NCBI GenBank assembly: GCA_903899015.1
Contig: CAIUHP010000043.1
Location: 124,001-188,000, forward strand
Direction: 5' to 3'
From: an uncultured Armatimonadota bacterium
Lineage (GTDB): Bacteria > Armatimonadota > Fimbriimonadia > Fimbriimonadales > Fimbriimonadaceae
Length of the DNA: 64,000 bases
The position numbers and the translations under genes were made by a program. Shown here piece by piece: positions 17,601 to 25,352 of this stretch. Below the pieces are notes generated by a model. It was given only the letters and a program-made list of their open reading frames with translations, was not told the DNA's origin and made no database searches. Each line of letters starts with the position of its first letter. Position 1 is the stretch's first letter.

Positions 17601-17703
17601 TGATTGGACTCGGGTTGGACGAAACGACGCTTGCCCATGCGGAAGCGGCAAGAAGTTCAAGGCTTGCCACTACCCGACGCTTCGTGCAGAAGGCGTCATC
17701 TAA
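14611..17703 (+). CDS. secA: Protein translocase subunit SecA
   Basis: SecA is the ATPase motor that drives preproteins through SecYEG. The 1030-residue product has the N-terminal helical region, Walker A MKTGEGKT near residue 100, the DEAD-like DEVD near 232-235, the preprotein cross-linking region, the second helicase domain ([40 protein letters not shown]) and the C-terminal zinc motif [13 protein letters not shown] (C-x-C-x8-C-H) that binds SecB or lipids. It is longer than the E. coli protein (901): about 95 extra residues sit between SEKVS and [15 protein letters not shown] in NBD2, and ~40 extra charged residues follow [14 protein letters not shown]. A strong intrinsic terminator closes the gene. 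Identity is certain; the insertions are probably lineage-specific. Confidence 0.98.
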   Translation: [1030 protein letters not shown]

Positions 17704-17724
17704 ATCCTGATTGACAGCAAGCGA

Positions 17725-17763
17725 AAGCCAGTAAGGGTGCATATTGCCCTTGCTGGCTTTTTT
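17725..17763 (+). terminator. Rho-independent terminator of secA
   Basis: AAAGCCAG...CTGGCTTT with an inner AAGGG/CCCTT stem, then a run of T residues ending at 17763, 22 bases past the secA stop. Confidence 0.85.
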
Positions 17764-17771
17764 ATGAATGA

Positions 17772-18569
17772 CTACTCACTGGTTGCGAGAGTCTCACCCA
17801 CCCGAATTTGCCCCAAACGGTCTGGCACGAAATACGCACCAAAGTTTATGCTCTGATCTCTCAATCGATAAGATGCCAAGGTCTTCAACGGCTCAATTCC
17901 TACTTCCCCGGTCTCCTGGTTGGTCGCCGTGACAGAACACCGTCCACATAGCTTGGTAGAGCGCAGTTCCACTTCACCTGTTTTGCAGGACTTCCAAATG
18001 TCCTCCTCAAATGGAGCCGAGCCACTTACGATGATATTCGGTCGAAACCTGTTCATAGGAAGCGGCACTTCGAGGCGACCATTTAGGTCTTCCAACGAAC
18101 TTTCGCCTGCGATCATGACGGGGTATCCGTCCGCAAAACTGACCATGTCATCCGGTTTCGAAAAACTAGGGCTTGTTGGCCGAACGGAATCGTCGGGCAT
18201 AAAGACTAATGAGCATCGAATCCCCAGAAAGTCGGAAAACCATTCGTCAACGGTAGCGTTGACCTGAACAGCGTCACAATGGCTGCTCCAGATCTGGACC
18301 ATTCTTCGATCTCCCTCCGGAACATAGGGAATGACCATTCTTTCTTTATTAGGATTGGATACTACTAAACCGTTCGAGGAACACTCAGTTCGATAAAGCG
18401 CCATTCGAGTGTCAGACCTCTGAGTCAGGAATACATTGTTTTCGTCAACCAACAGCCATCGGCGATCGTATTGAAACCCTCGCTTTTCGACTTGAACCCA
18501 ATCTGATTCAAATCCTCCGAGCGACTTAATGGGATACGTTCGAAGACCGGTAATGACAATTGACGACAT
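17772..18569 (-). CDS. MOSC domain protein
   Basis: The 265-residue protein has an N-terminal MOSC beta-barrel (ITGLRTYPIKSLGGFE; FQYDRRWLLVDENNVFLTQR) and a C-terminal MOSC domain with the conserved LCGRCSVTATNQETGEVG block and a GAYFVP segment near the end. MOSC proteins (MOCOS C-terminal, YcbX, YiiM) bind molybdenum cofactor and reduce N-hydroxylated compounds or transfer sulfur; the paired cysteines fit that role. A TAGGAT six bases upstream of the ATG resembles a leaderless promoter. It is convergent with secA. Confidence 0.88.
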   Translation of the reverse strand: MSSIVITGLRTYPIKSLGGFESDWVQVEKRGFQYDRRWLLVDENNVFLTQRSDTRMALYRTECSSNGLVVSNPNKERMVIPYVPEGDRRMVQIWSSHCDAVQVNATVDEWFSDFLGIRCSLVFMPDDSVRPTSPSFSKPDDMVSFADGYPVMIAGESSLEDLNGRLEVPLPMNRFRPNIIVSGSAPFEEDIWKSCKTGEVELRSTKLCGRCSVTATNQETGEVGIEPLKTLASYRLRDQSINFGAYFVPDRLGQIRVGETLATSE

Positions 18570-18626
18570 CGTGTGATCCTACCGCCTCTAAACGCCTGAA
18601 CGATTAGCCATGCGCGCAGAGACCTA

Positions 18627-19808
18627 CTAGAACCAACTTCTCGGATTCACGGCATGGTTATTCACGTGAACTTCCCAGTGAAGATGGGGACCCGCCGCAA
18701 GACCCGTTGCACCCGAAGCCGCAATCGTTTGTCCACGATGAACCGTTTCTCCATCTCCGACAAGTAAGCGTGAGCAGTGTGCATAGACAGTCGTGATTCC
18801 ACCGCCATGGTCGATCATGACTACGTTGCCGAAACTTGTCGAGTAGTGGGCGCTAATAACTCTGCCGTCTGCAGCGGCATGAATCGGAGTTCCCGAACGA
18901 ACACCAAAATCGATGCCCGCATGAATGCGTGTGTAGTGAAGGATAGGATGATATCTCATGCCGAAGCCGCTGGTAATGGGTCCGTCAACCGGACGCATAA
19001 ACCGGCCATGAAAGGCTGGGAGTTGCTTCTCACCAGGTCGTAACTTTCGACGCGCGTAGGCCGCAATTTCGGATGCAATCTCTCGCTCGTCGTTTTCGTA
19101 CTGCGCAATCAACCCTTGAAGTCGTCCCTGTTTATCTCGAAGGCCTTTTAGGACATTTCCTTTCTCGTCGCGCGTATCCTGCAGTTCCGACTCTTGATCC
19201 GCTTGTTTTTTCGCTAAACCACGAATCCTCACCACAAGCTCATCCTGTCGCTTCTTGCGAGTGGCAACTAGATTTCTCAGATTTTGATAATCGGTAAAAA
19301 GCTGACGATCCTTCTTAGCAATCATCTGCATCAGAAACCGTCTTGAGGCGACTTCCCCAACCGACTTAGTGCCTACCAGCGCCGAGATGAAAGAAGCATT
19401 TCCATGCACATACATGTGCCGTAATCGGTTCGCGACCTGAACGCGCGTGGCTTCTAGCTTGGCCGTCGCACCCTTTAGCTCTTTGTCGAGCCTGACTTGC
19501 TCATCTCGGCTACCTTCCAGCCGAGTGGTGGTCTGATCCAATTCTTCTTGAACTTTGCCTAGCTTCAGATCGACTTGGTAGATGTCGGTTATGACGGCTT
19601 GCTTCTGGACTTTGGTGGCTTTCAGCTGTTTTTGAAGTTGCTCTTTTTGGCTACGTAAGTTGCTAAGATCCTTTCGTAACTGGCTTGGGCTCTGCCCCTT
19701 ATGGCTATGCGAAGCTTTGTGCCTGTGAGAACGACTTTGCGCATGGACACCGCTGGATAAACCAATTGTCAGGAGGCCCACCACGAGCAACCCGAGGATA
19801 TTCCTCAT
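18627..19808 (-). CDS. EnvC-like murein hydrolase activator / M23 peptidase
   Basis: The ATG at 19808 overlaps the TGA of the ftsX-like gene as ATGA, so this start is preferred over the upstream in-frame one; it gives 393 residues with a signal peptide (MRNILGLLVVGLLTIGLSSG, cleaved after VHAQ). Residues ~35-230 are coiled coil (QLRKDLSNLRSQKEQLQKQL; TTRLEGSRDEQVRLDKELKG), followed by a C-terminal LytM/M23 domain with HAGID and HLHWE. These zinc-ligand motifs are present, so unlike E. coli EnvC the domain may be an active endopeptidase. In FtsEX systems such a protein is recruited by FtsX to license septal peptidoglycan cleavage; the operon position supports that role. Confidence 0.9.
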   Translation of the reverse strand: MRNILGLLVVGLLTIGLSSGVHAQSRSHRHKASHSHKGQSPSQLRKDLSNLRSQKEQLQKQLKATKVQKQAVITDIYQVDLKLGKVQEELDQTTTRLEGSRDEQVRLDKELKGATAKLEATRVQVANRLRHMYVHGNASFISALVGTKSVGEVASRRFLMQMIAKKDRQLFTDYQNLRNLVATRKKRQDELVVRIRGLAKKQADQESELQDTRDEKGNVLKGLRDKQGRLQGLIAQYENDEREIASEIAAYARRKLRPGEKQLPAFHGRFMRPVDGPITSGFGMRYHPILHYTRIHAGIDFGVRSGTPIHAAADGRVISAHYSTSFGNVVMIDHGGGITTVYAHCSRLLVGDGETVHRGQTIAASGATGLAAGPHLHWEVHVNNHAVNPRSWF

Positions 19809-20680
19809 TGAGAGCGATTTGGCGCCATCACCGCCAACCAAGAACAAATTAATCCGTAAACCCCACCCACCCCGCCAAGGATCGCCATTGCAATAAGCAC
19901 GGGAAAGGCTGATACCTGGACCCGGGCATCCAAATCCATAAGAAACTTCTGAAAGACTTGTTGCCCACCGGCAAGCATCCAGGCGGCAATAAACCCTCCT
20001 AGAATCCCTTGAACGGTCCCTTCGATAAGGAAAGGAAAGCGCACGGTAAACCTCGAGGCACCCACCAACTGCATAATCCGAATTTCACGACGGCGATGCG
20101 TAATCGTCAGTTTTATGGCATTGAAAATCAAGATCCCCGCCGTGACAAACAGTAAGCCCGCGATGAACAGTCCGAGCCAACGCATGACTTGAAGTCCCTC
20201 GTCAATAAGGTGCTGTTCATCTTTCAAGTACACAACACCCGGATCAGGATCGATTACAGGAAGACTTCGAAGCTTGTCCGCAACGTTATCACTATCTTTC
20301 AGGCTTTTAATCGTAATCTTGAAAGCATCGGGGTAAGGATTCTCAATTCCAACCGTGTTGGCGGGATCATCTTTGACTTCTTTTGCCCAAGCCTTTTCCT
20401 TGGGAATCCAAGCGACCGAAGCAACCCCTGGAAACGCTCGGACTTGGGAAGCGGTTTCGCTTATCTTGGCCGCACTTGTCCCGGGACGCAAGTAGACTCG
20501 CATGTCAAATTTGCCTGGAATGGCTTGTGCATACTCAACTGCGCGCAGGTAAGAGTAGCCAAGTCCACCAAGCAAGAAAAGCGACACCGCTACCGTACTG
20601 ATCGCCGCGAACGTCATAAACCCGTTTCGTCGAAGGGCGATCATCGCTTCACCAATCACAAAACTCAGGCGGTCAAGCAT
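19805..20680 (-). CDS. ftsX: Cell-division ABC permease FtsX
   Basis: FtsX is the membrane half of the FtsEX complex that links the divisome to peptidoglycan hydrolases. The ATG at 20680 lies inside the end of ftsE (8-bp overlap) and gives 291 residues, the usual length. The first helix (FAAISTVAVSLFLLGGLGYS), a periplasmic loop (~45-150, with AWIPKEKAWAKEVKD), and three C-terminal helices (LGLFIAGLLFVTAGILIFNA and others) match the family, as does RREIRIMQLVGAS after the second helix. It is translationally coupled to both neighbours. Confidence 0.95.
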   Translation of the reverse strand: MLDRLSFVIGEAMIALRRNGFMTFAAISTVAVSLFLLGGLGYSYLRAVEYAQAIPGKFDMRVYLRPGTSAAKISETASQVRAFPGVASVAWIPKEKAWAKEVKDDPANTVGIENPYPDAFKITIKSLKDSDNVADKLRSLPVIDPDPGVVYLKDEQHLIDEGLQVMRWLGLFIAGLLFVTAGILIFNAIKLTITHRRREIRIMQLVGASRFTVRFPFLIEGTVQGILGGFIAAWMLAGGQQVFQKFLMDLDARVQVSAFPVLIAMAILGGVGGVYGLICSWLAVMAPNRSQ

Positions 20681-21380
20681 CGAGTTCGACCTCCGTGTTT
20701 GCCGAGTCACTCACAATTGCTCCACCGTCGAGGGTTACGATGCGACGTGCCATTCGGTGAATCACCATCATGTCGTGACTGGCAACTAGAACGGTCGTTC
20801 CCTTAAGATTCAGCGATTTAAGCAACTCCATGATTTCCCAAGATCGTTCGGGGTCCAAGTTGCCGGTTGGCTCATCTGCAATAAGGAGTGGAGGGTTATT
20901 GATGAGGGCGCGGGCGATGGCGACTCGTTGCTGCTCACCACCCGATAGCTGATGCGGAAATGCATCGGCTCGATGCCCAATGTTGACGCTATCGAGGATC
21001 GCGGGGACCTTCAATCGCACTTCTGAGCGAGAGTGTCCAACCGCCCGCATGGCGTAGGCGACGTTTTCCCAAACCCGCTTCCTGGGAAGCAATCCAAAAT
21101 CTTGTGGCACGATCCCCATTTCGCGTCTCAGAGCTGGAATCTCTCGCTCTTTGAGCTTGCCTAAATCCCGCCCGGCGAGAGTCACTAGTCCACCGGTGTG
21201 AAGAACTTCTCGCGTGAGCACTTTGATCAGAGTGCTTTTGCCAGCTCCCGTCTTACCGACGAAGAACACAAAATCGCCTTTCTGGATTTGGAGAGACACA
21301 TGGTCTAAGCCGGTCACATGGCCGGGATATTCGACTTGAACATCTTTGAACTCTATGTAAGGAGAGGAGAGGCTACTCAA
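20673..21380 (-). CDS. ftsE: Cell-division ABC ATPase FtsE
   Basis: The 235-residue ATPase has Walker [10 protein letters not shown], the Q-loop [19 protein letters not shown], the signature [15 protein letters not shown], Walker [13 protein letters not shown] and the switch histidine [11 protein letters not shown]. These, the short length and the partner genes identify FtsE. The start is a TTG at 21380 with no clear Shine-Dalgarno. It is the first gene of the ftsE-ftsX-envC-like operon and is divergent from mntR across ~220 bp. Confidence 0.95.
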   Translation of the reverse strand: MSSLSSPYIEFKDVQVEYPGHVTGLDHVSLQIQKGDFVFFVGKTGAGKSTLIKVLTREVLHTGGLVTLAGRDLGKLKEREIPALRREMGIVPQDFGLLPRKRVWENVAYAMRAVGHSRSEVRLKVPAILDSVNIGHRADAFPHQLSGGEQQRVAIARALINNPPLLIADEPTGNLDPERSWEIMELLKSLNLKGTTVLVASHDMMVIHRMARRIVTLDGGAIVSDSANTEVELDA

Positions 21381-21604
21381 CAGTTTGGTTTCGCTTTGTT
21401 AAATGGAGACTACCTTGTTCGAGACGAACCGGACCCCGCTTCAAGTTGCTCAATTCTCAACCATTGGATAGGAGTTTTACAGGGACTCTTACGCTTAACT
21501 CGGCCCATGGATTCGCTAAAATGCTAATCTGTTTTCCTATTCAATCGGTCCGCATTCTCACTCCGATAACTTGTTCCTTCAATGAGCCCGATTCACCACC
21601 CTCC

Positions 21605-22009
21605 ATGACAACAAATCGTTTTCAGCGAACCCGTGACGATCACAGACTCGAACGAGCCGAAGATTACGTGGAGTTGATTGACTCACTCATTCAGCAAGTC
21701 GGTGAAGCTCGCGCCGTGGATCTTGCCGAGCGATTGGGGATTAGTCACGTTACGGTCTCAAAAACCGTGCAACGTTTACAGCGCGATGGATATGTCACAT
21801 CTCAACCCTACCGAAGCATCTTCCTAACCCCTAAGGGAACGGAACTTGCCCGAGCGGCTCGAGAAAGGCATGCTTTGGTCTACGGATTCTTAATTGCCTT
21901 AGGAATTGACGAAGAGCACGCTGAAGCAGATGCCGAGGGCATCGAGCACCACGTGAGCGAACAGACGCTCGACGCGATGCGAGGATTCTTGAAGAGTAAA
22001 GGCCCCTAA
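21605..22009 (+). CDS. mntR: Manganese-responsive regulator MntR (DtxR/MntR family)
   Basis: From the ATG at 21605 the product has 134 residues: a winged helix (AVDLAERLGISHVTVSKTVQ, RLQRDGYVTSQPY) and the helical metal-binding/dimer domain with AEADAEGIEHHVSEQTLDAM, nearly the consensus of proteobacterial MntR. It represses Mn/Fe uptake genes when manganese is bound. An upstream in-frame extension to 21446 exists but adds no homologous sequence. No manganese transporter lies in the window. Its stop codon falls in the loop of a bidirectional terminator shared with rnj. Confidence 0.9.
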   Translation: MTTNRFQRTRDDHRLERAEDYVELIDSLIQQVGEARAVDLAERLGISHVTVSKTVQRLQRDGYVTSQPYRSIFLTPKGTELARAARERHALVYGFLIALGIDEEHAEADAEGIEHHVSEQTLDAMRGFLKSKGP

Positions 22010-22026
22010 TCGTGGCCTTTACTCTT
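21992..22026. terminator. Bidirectional terminator overlapping the mntR stop codon
   Basis: AAGAGTAAAGGCC (21992-22004) pairs with GGCCTTTACTCTT (22014-22026), a perfect 13-bp stem with a 9-base loop that contains the TAA of mntR. It lies 8 bp from the end of the convergent rnj gene. Confidence 0.8.
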
Positions 22027-22033
22027 AAGCGAA

Positions 22034-23680
22034 TCAGACTTCTACGACGATCGGCAAAACCAACGGCCTAAGACCAGTTCGCTTCTGAATCAATCGTTTC
22101 ACGACATCTCCTGCGTCATGCTTGACCCGCGTGGTGTCCTTTAACTCATCTTTACTCAGTGCAGAAAGCGCGTCGAAGAGTACATCGTAAGCAGCATTCA
22201 AAATGCCCTCGGGCCCAGAGAAAGCACGTGCCTGAATCTCAGGATCGCCCGCCATCTGCCCCGTCGTTGTATCGACAGGAATGGTAATGACGACGATACC
22301 GTCATTGGCTACGTTGTTTCGATCTCTCAGAACCTCGTCTGGAACGCCAGGAGTGCCGCTGTTATCGACCAAGACACGTCCACAAGGGACTCGCTCTCCA
22401 AAGCTGGCGCTCGTGTCGTCCATGCAAAGAGGAATGCCATCTTTCATCGTGAACATCCGATGTTGCGGATAACCCATATCGCCGGCAATCTTGTTATACA
22501 AAAACTGGTGTCGCGGTTCGCCGTGTACCGGAGCGATGTAGTAAGGTCGAGTCAGGTTGATCATCATCTTGAGCTCTTCCTGATAGGCATGTCCACTTAC
22601 GTGAATCGGCTTAGCGGAATCATAAATGACCCGGCATCCCTGATTAAAGAGCCGATTGATGGTTCGCCAGATCGCTCCCTCGTTTCCAGGGATTGGACGA
22701 GCCGAATAGATCAGTGTGTCTCCCTGTTTGACCTGCAATCTGCCATATTCACCCTTCGACATCTGAACGAGTGCAGACATTGGCTCGCCTTGGCTTCCGG
22801 TAGTAAGAATTGCCAATTGCTTGTCGGGGAACATCTTTGTATCTCGAAGATCGATGCGTGTTCCCTTTGGGATCTTCACATAGCCCATTCTCTCGCAGGT
22901 ATCGAGATTCTGTTCCATGCGGCGGCCCACCACTGCGACCTTGCGTCCCATTTCAGCCGCTACTTCGTAAACCTGCTGCATGCGGTGGATGTTGCTCGCA
23001 AACGTCGTGAGAAGGACTCGGCCTTCAGCTTCGGCGAAGACACTTCTCAGCCCTTCACTTACCACTCGCTCGCTTGGACCCCAACCGGGTCGCTCTACGT
23101 TGGTTGAGTCACTAAGGAGGAGAAGAACGCCTTCTTGTCCCAACTCACCGATTCGAGTGATGTTCGCAAGTTTGCCGTCCACCGGCGTAAAGTCGAATTT
23201 GAAGTCGCCAGTGAAAAAGACGATTCCGTGGGATGTCCTCACTGCCATCGAACAGTTCTCAGGAATAGAGTGAGTGACTCGCACTGGCTCAACTTCGAGC
23301 TTGCCTGCGGCAATTCGGTCGCCAGGCTTGAAGATGCGAATATCAATCTTCTTGTGAGGTAGCTTCTCTTCTAACTTATTCTTGATTAAAGCCTGCGTAA
23401 ATTCCGTGCAGTAAATCGGAACGTCAATCTGAGCAAGCAGATACGGCAAGCCCCCAACGTGATCTTCATGAGCGTGCGTAATGAAGACACCGCGCACTTT
23501 TTCCTTGTTTTCGACAAGGTACGTAAAATCCGGAACGACGATGTCGATGCCGAGCATCTCCTCGTTCGGAAAGCTTAATCCGCAGTCCACGACGACGATA
23601 TCGTCGTCTTCTCGAACCACGCTACAGTTCTTTCCAATCTCTCCGACGCCACCTAAGGCGATAACTTGAACCAATCCCAT
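22034..23680 (-). CDS. rnj: Ribonuclease J
   Basis: RNase J is a metallo-beta-lactamase/beta-CASP nuclease with 5'-3' exo- and endonuclease activity in mRNA decay and rRNA maturation. From the ATG at 23680 the product has 548 residues, the usual size; the longer frame adds non-homologous sequence. The motif HAHEDHVGG (HxHxDH) is intact, as are SDSTN, LLTTFASNIHR, TGSQGEP and the late GHAYQEEL and PVHGEPRH histidines of the beta-CASP region. It is convergent with mntR and divergent from the HAD gene. Confidence 0.96.
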   Translation of the reverse strand: MGLVQVIALGGVGEIGKNCSVVREDDDIVVVDCGLSFPNEEMLGIDIVVPDFTYLVENKEKVRGVFITHAHEDHVGGLPYLLAQIDVPIYCTEFTQALIKNKLEEKLPHKKIDIRIFKPGDRIAAGKLEVEPVRVTHSIPENCSMAVRTSHGIVFFTGDFKFDFTPVDGKLANITRIGELGQEGVLLLLSDSTNVERPGWGPSERVVSEGLRSVFAEAEGRVLLTTFASNIHRMQQVYEVAAEMGRKVAVVGRRMEQNLDTCERMGYVKIPKGTRIDLRDTKMFPDKQLAILTTGSQGEPMSALVQMSKGEYGRLQVKQGDTLIYSARPIPGNEGAIWRTINRLFNQGCRVIYDSAKPIHVSGHAYQEELKMMINLTRPYYIAPVHGEPRHQFLYNKIAGDMGYPQHRMFTMKDGIPLCMDDTSASFGERVPCGRVLVDNSGTPGVPDEVLRDRNNVANDGIVVITIPVDTTTGQMAGDPEIQARAFSGPEGILNAAYDVLFDALSALSKDELKDTTRVKHDAGDVVKRLIQKRTGLRPLVLPIVVEV

Positions 23681-23757
23681 TACAGACAGGGTACCTAAGC
23701 AAAACGAATTGCAACGTAGTTCCACTCGGGATGGTCCCATTCTTAACCACTTGCTGA

Positions 23758-23763
23758 TATGAT
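23758..23763 (+). promoter_or_regulatory. -10-like element (TATGAT) six bases before a GTG start
   Basis: TATGAT is followed by exactly six bases and the GTG at 23770; there is no Shine-Dalgarno. Same layout as at 1969-1981. Confidence 0.45.
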
Positions 23764-23769
23764 GATGTT

Positions 23770-24438
23770 GTGCCACTCGACGCGCTTATTTTCGATTTCG
23801 ACGGTCTGATCATCGACACGGAAACTCCCGAAGTTTTGGTGTGGCGTGAAGTTTTTCGAGAGTACGGGCAGGACTATCCCGACGAGATTTGGATGAATGC
23901 TGTCGGACGAGGCGCTGAACAAACAAAGGAGAGCCCTCTACAGCTCCTGAACAAACTTACTGAAGGCAAACTCGACCTCGAAGAGGTTGACCGAGCGCGT
24001 CAGCGGCGACTCTATAACATGATCGCCGCGGAGCCAACCCGCCGAGGAGTTGTTTCACTCATCAAGGAAGCCAAGTCTGCTGGCCTGAGACTTGGAGTGG
24101 CATCCAGTTCCAAACATGCTTGGGTTGATGGCCATTTACAGCGGTTGGGGATTGCCCATTACTTCGACCAAGTGTTATGCGCCGACGATGCCCCACGATC
24201 TAAGCCGTTTCCTGACATCTACCTTCGCGCTGTTAGCCAACTCAAAGTCGGCACCGCCGAAGTGATCGCTTTCGAAGACTCTCCAACCGGAATCGAAGCA
24301 GCCAAGGCTGCTGGTCTCTTCGTCATTGCCGTCCCGAACTCGATGACTGCCAATATGGATCTCACTAAGGCAGACGCCCGATTCGAATCCCTTGATGGAG
24401 TTGGAATCGGTCGCCTAGCAGAGATCTTCCATTACTGA
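23770..24438 (+). CDS. HAD-superfamily hydrolase (beta-phosphoglucomutase/phosphatase-like)
   Basis: The 222-residue product shows HAD motif I FDFDGLIIDTETP, with nucleophile and acid/base aspartates, motif II in GVASSSKHAW, motif III lysine in DAPRSKPFPDIYL and motif IV in AFEDSPTGIEAAKAAG. A helical cap lies at ~15-80 (class C1). Members act on small phosphorylated metabolites such as sugar phosphates; the substrate is not determinable here. Start is GTG with a leaderless-type TATGAT six bases upstream. It overlaps the convergent DUF1003 gene by 7 bp. Confidence 0.9.
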   Translation: MPLDALIFDFDGLIIDTETPEVLVWREVFREYGQDYPDEIWMNAVGRGAEQTKESPLQLLNKLTEGKLDLEEVDRARQRRLYNMIAAEPTRRGVVSLIKEAKSAGLRLGVASSSKHAWVDGHLQRLGIAHYFDQVLCADDAPRSKPFPDIYLRAVSQLKVGTAEVIAFEDSPTGIEAAKAAGLFVIAVPNSMTANMDLTKADARFESLDGVGIGRLAEIFHY

Positions 24439-25004
24439 GTGGACTTGTCCTCGGATGTACTAAAGCGCGTTTCGAGGCTCGCCGCTACTATCTCAGGATC
24501 GGTCGAACCCTGCATTTCTTCCGCTTCAAGGTCGATTCGATTCTTTAGCTGAGGAGAATCTTTTCTCATTTCTTCGATCAGTTGGATCACCTTGGCGACC
24601 TTTTGCTCAACCAGCATATTGAGTTGAAGGTCCAAGTGTGCTCTTCGGTGGGCAATTTGGGATTGACGGTACTGAGTAATAAGAATGACGGTTGCCAAAA
24701 GGAAAGCCGCAATCGACATAGCTCCCTGCAAATAGGAAAAGGGTGGGGGATCCAAAGCATGCCTACCAGATTGCTTGAGTACGACATTCCCGCAAATCCA
24801 CACCGTAATCGAAGAGATTGATAAGGCAAGAAACGTTGGGCACGAAATGACGAAGACGAGTTTCTCAATACCTCGTTGATAACGGTTAATCGCGAGTTCT
24901 TCCCTCTCGACCATGGCACCAATTGCATCCACGTTCTGGGCAACTTTGGAAACTACTGGAACCGCTTCGATTGGTTTGGTACGCACTTTACGATTTGCTG
25001 ACAT
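24432..25004 (-). CDS. DUF1003 family membrane protein
   Basis: The 190-residue protein has two membrane segments (~48-70 FVISCPTFLALSISSITVWI; ~95-112 GAMSIAAFLLATVILITQY) followed by RQSQIAHRRAHLDLQLNMLV, the arrangement typical of DUF1003 (PPFSYLQGAMS matches the family's P-F-L-N pattern loosely). The cytoplasmic C-terminal tail is helical and acidic. Function in the family is unknown. Confidence 0.8.
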   Translation of the reverse strand: MSANRKVRTKPIEAVPVVSKVAQNVDAIGAMVEREELAINRYQRGIEKLVFVISCPTFLALSISSITVWICGNVVLKQSGRHALDPPPFSYLQGAMSIAAFLLATVILITQYRQSQIAHRRAHLDLQLNMLVEQKVAKVIQLIEEMRKDSPQLKNRIDLEAEEMQGSTDPEIVAASLETRFSTSEDKSTQ

Positions 25005-25112
25005 GGAACACCTATTAACGCCTTTGACGACAAAACTGAACGCTCGGAACTAACTTCGCGGCAATTAAGTCAAATCGACGCACCAACAAGTTGGTTCAAG
25101 GAAAAGAAGCTC

Positions 25113-25262
25113 ATGTTAGAACTAATTATTGTCGTCCTCGTCGTTATGTGGATCCTCGGATTTGGTGTTCTCCATGTTGGAGGCGGCCTCGTACACATCC
25201 TTCTCGTTATCGCGCTTATCGTAATCGTTTTAAGGCTCCTGCAAGGAAGGCGCGTCCTCTAA
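25113..25262 (+). CDS. lmo0937-family small membrane protein
   Basis: A 49-residue frame starts at ATG 25113 with AAGGAAAAG upstream. It has two hydrophobic helices (LELIIVVLVVMWILGFGVLH; LVHILLVIALIVIVLRLL) joined by VGGG and ends in QGRRVL, the signature of the short lmo0937 family (residues GGxIHILLVIAIIVxLxRLLQGRRxx). The family is often linked to envelope stress; its function is not known. An intrinsic terminator follows, so it is a single-gene unit. Confidence 0.85.
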   Translation: MLELIIVVLVVMWILGFGVLHVGGGLVHILLVIALIVIVLRLLQGRRVL

Positions 25263-25286
25263 ACCTGTCGCGTTTGATAAGTTCCT

Positions 25287-25320
25287 AATTCCATTGGGGC
25301 TCTGCCTCACTGGAATTTTT
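25287..25320 (+). terminator. Rho-independent terminator
   Basis: AATTCCA (25287-25293) pairs with TGGAATT (25311-25317) around a GGGG/CCTC-containing inner region and ends in TTTTT, 25 bases after the lmo0937-type gene. Confidence 0.7.
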
Positions 25321-25352
25321 GCGTCCCGTTTTGACCGTGTACCGATAGAACT

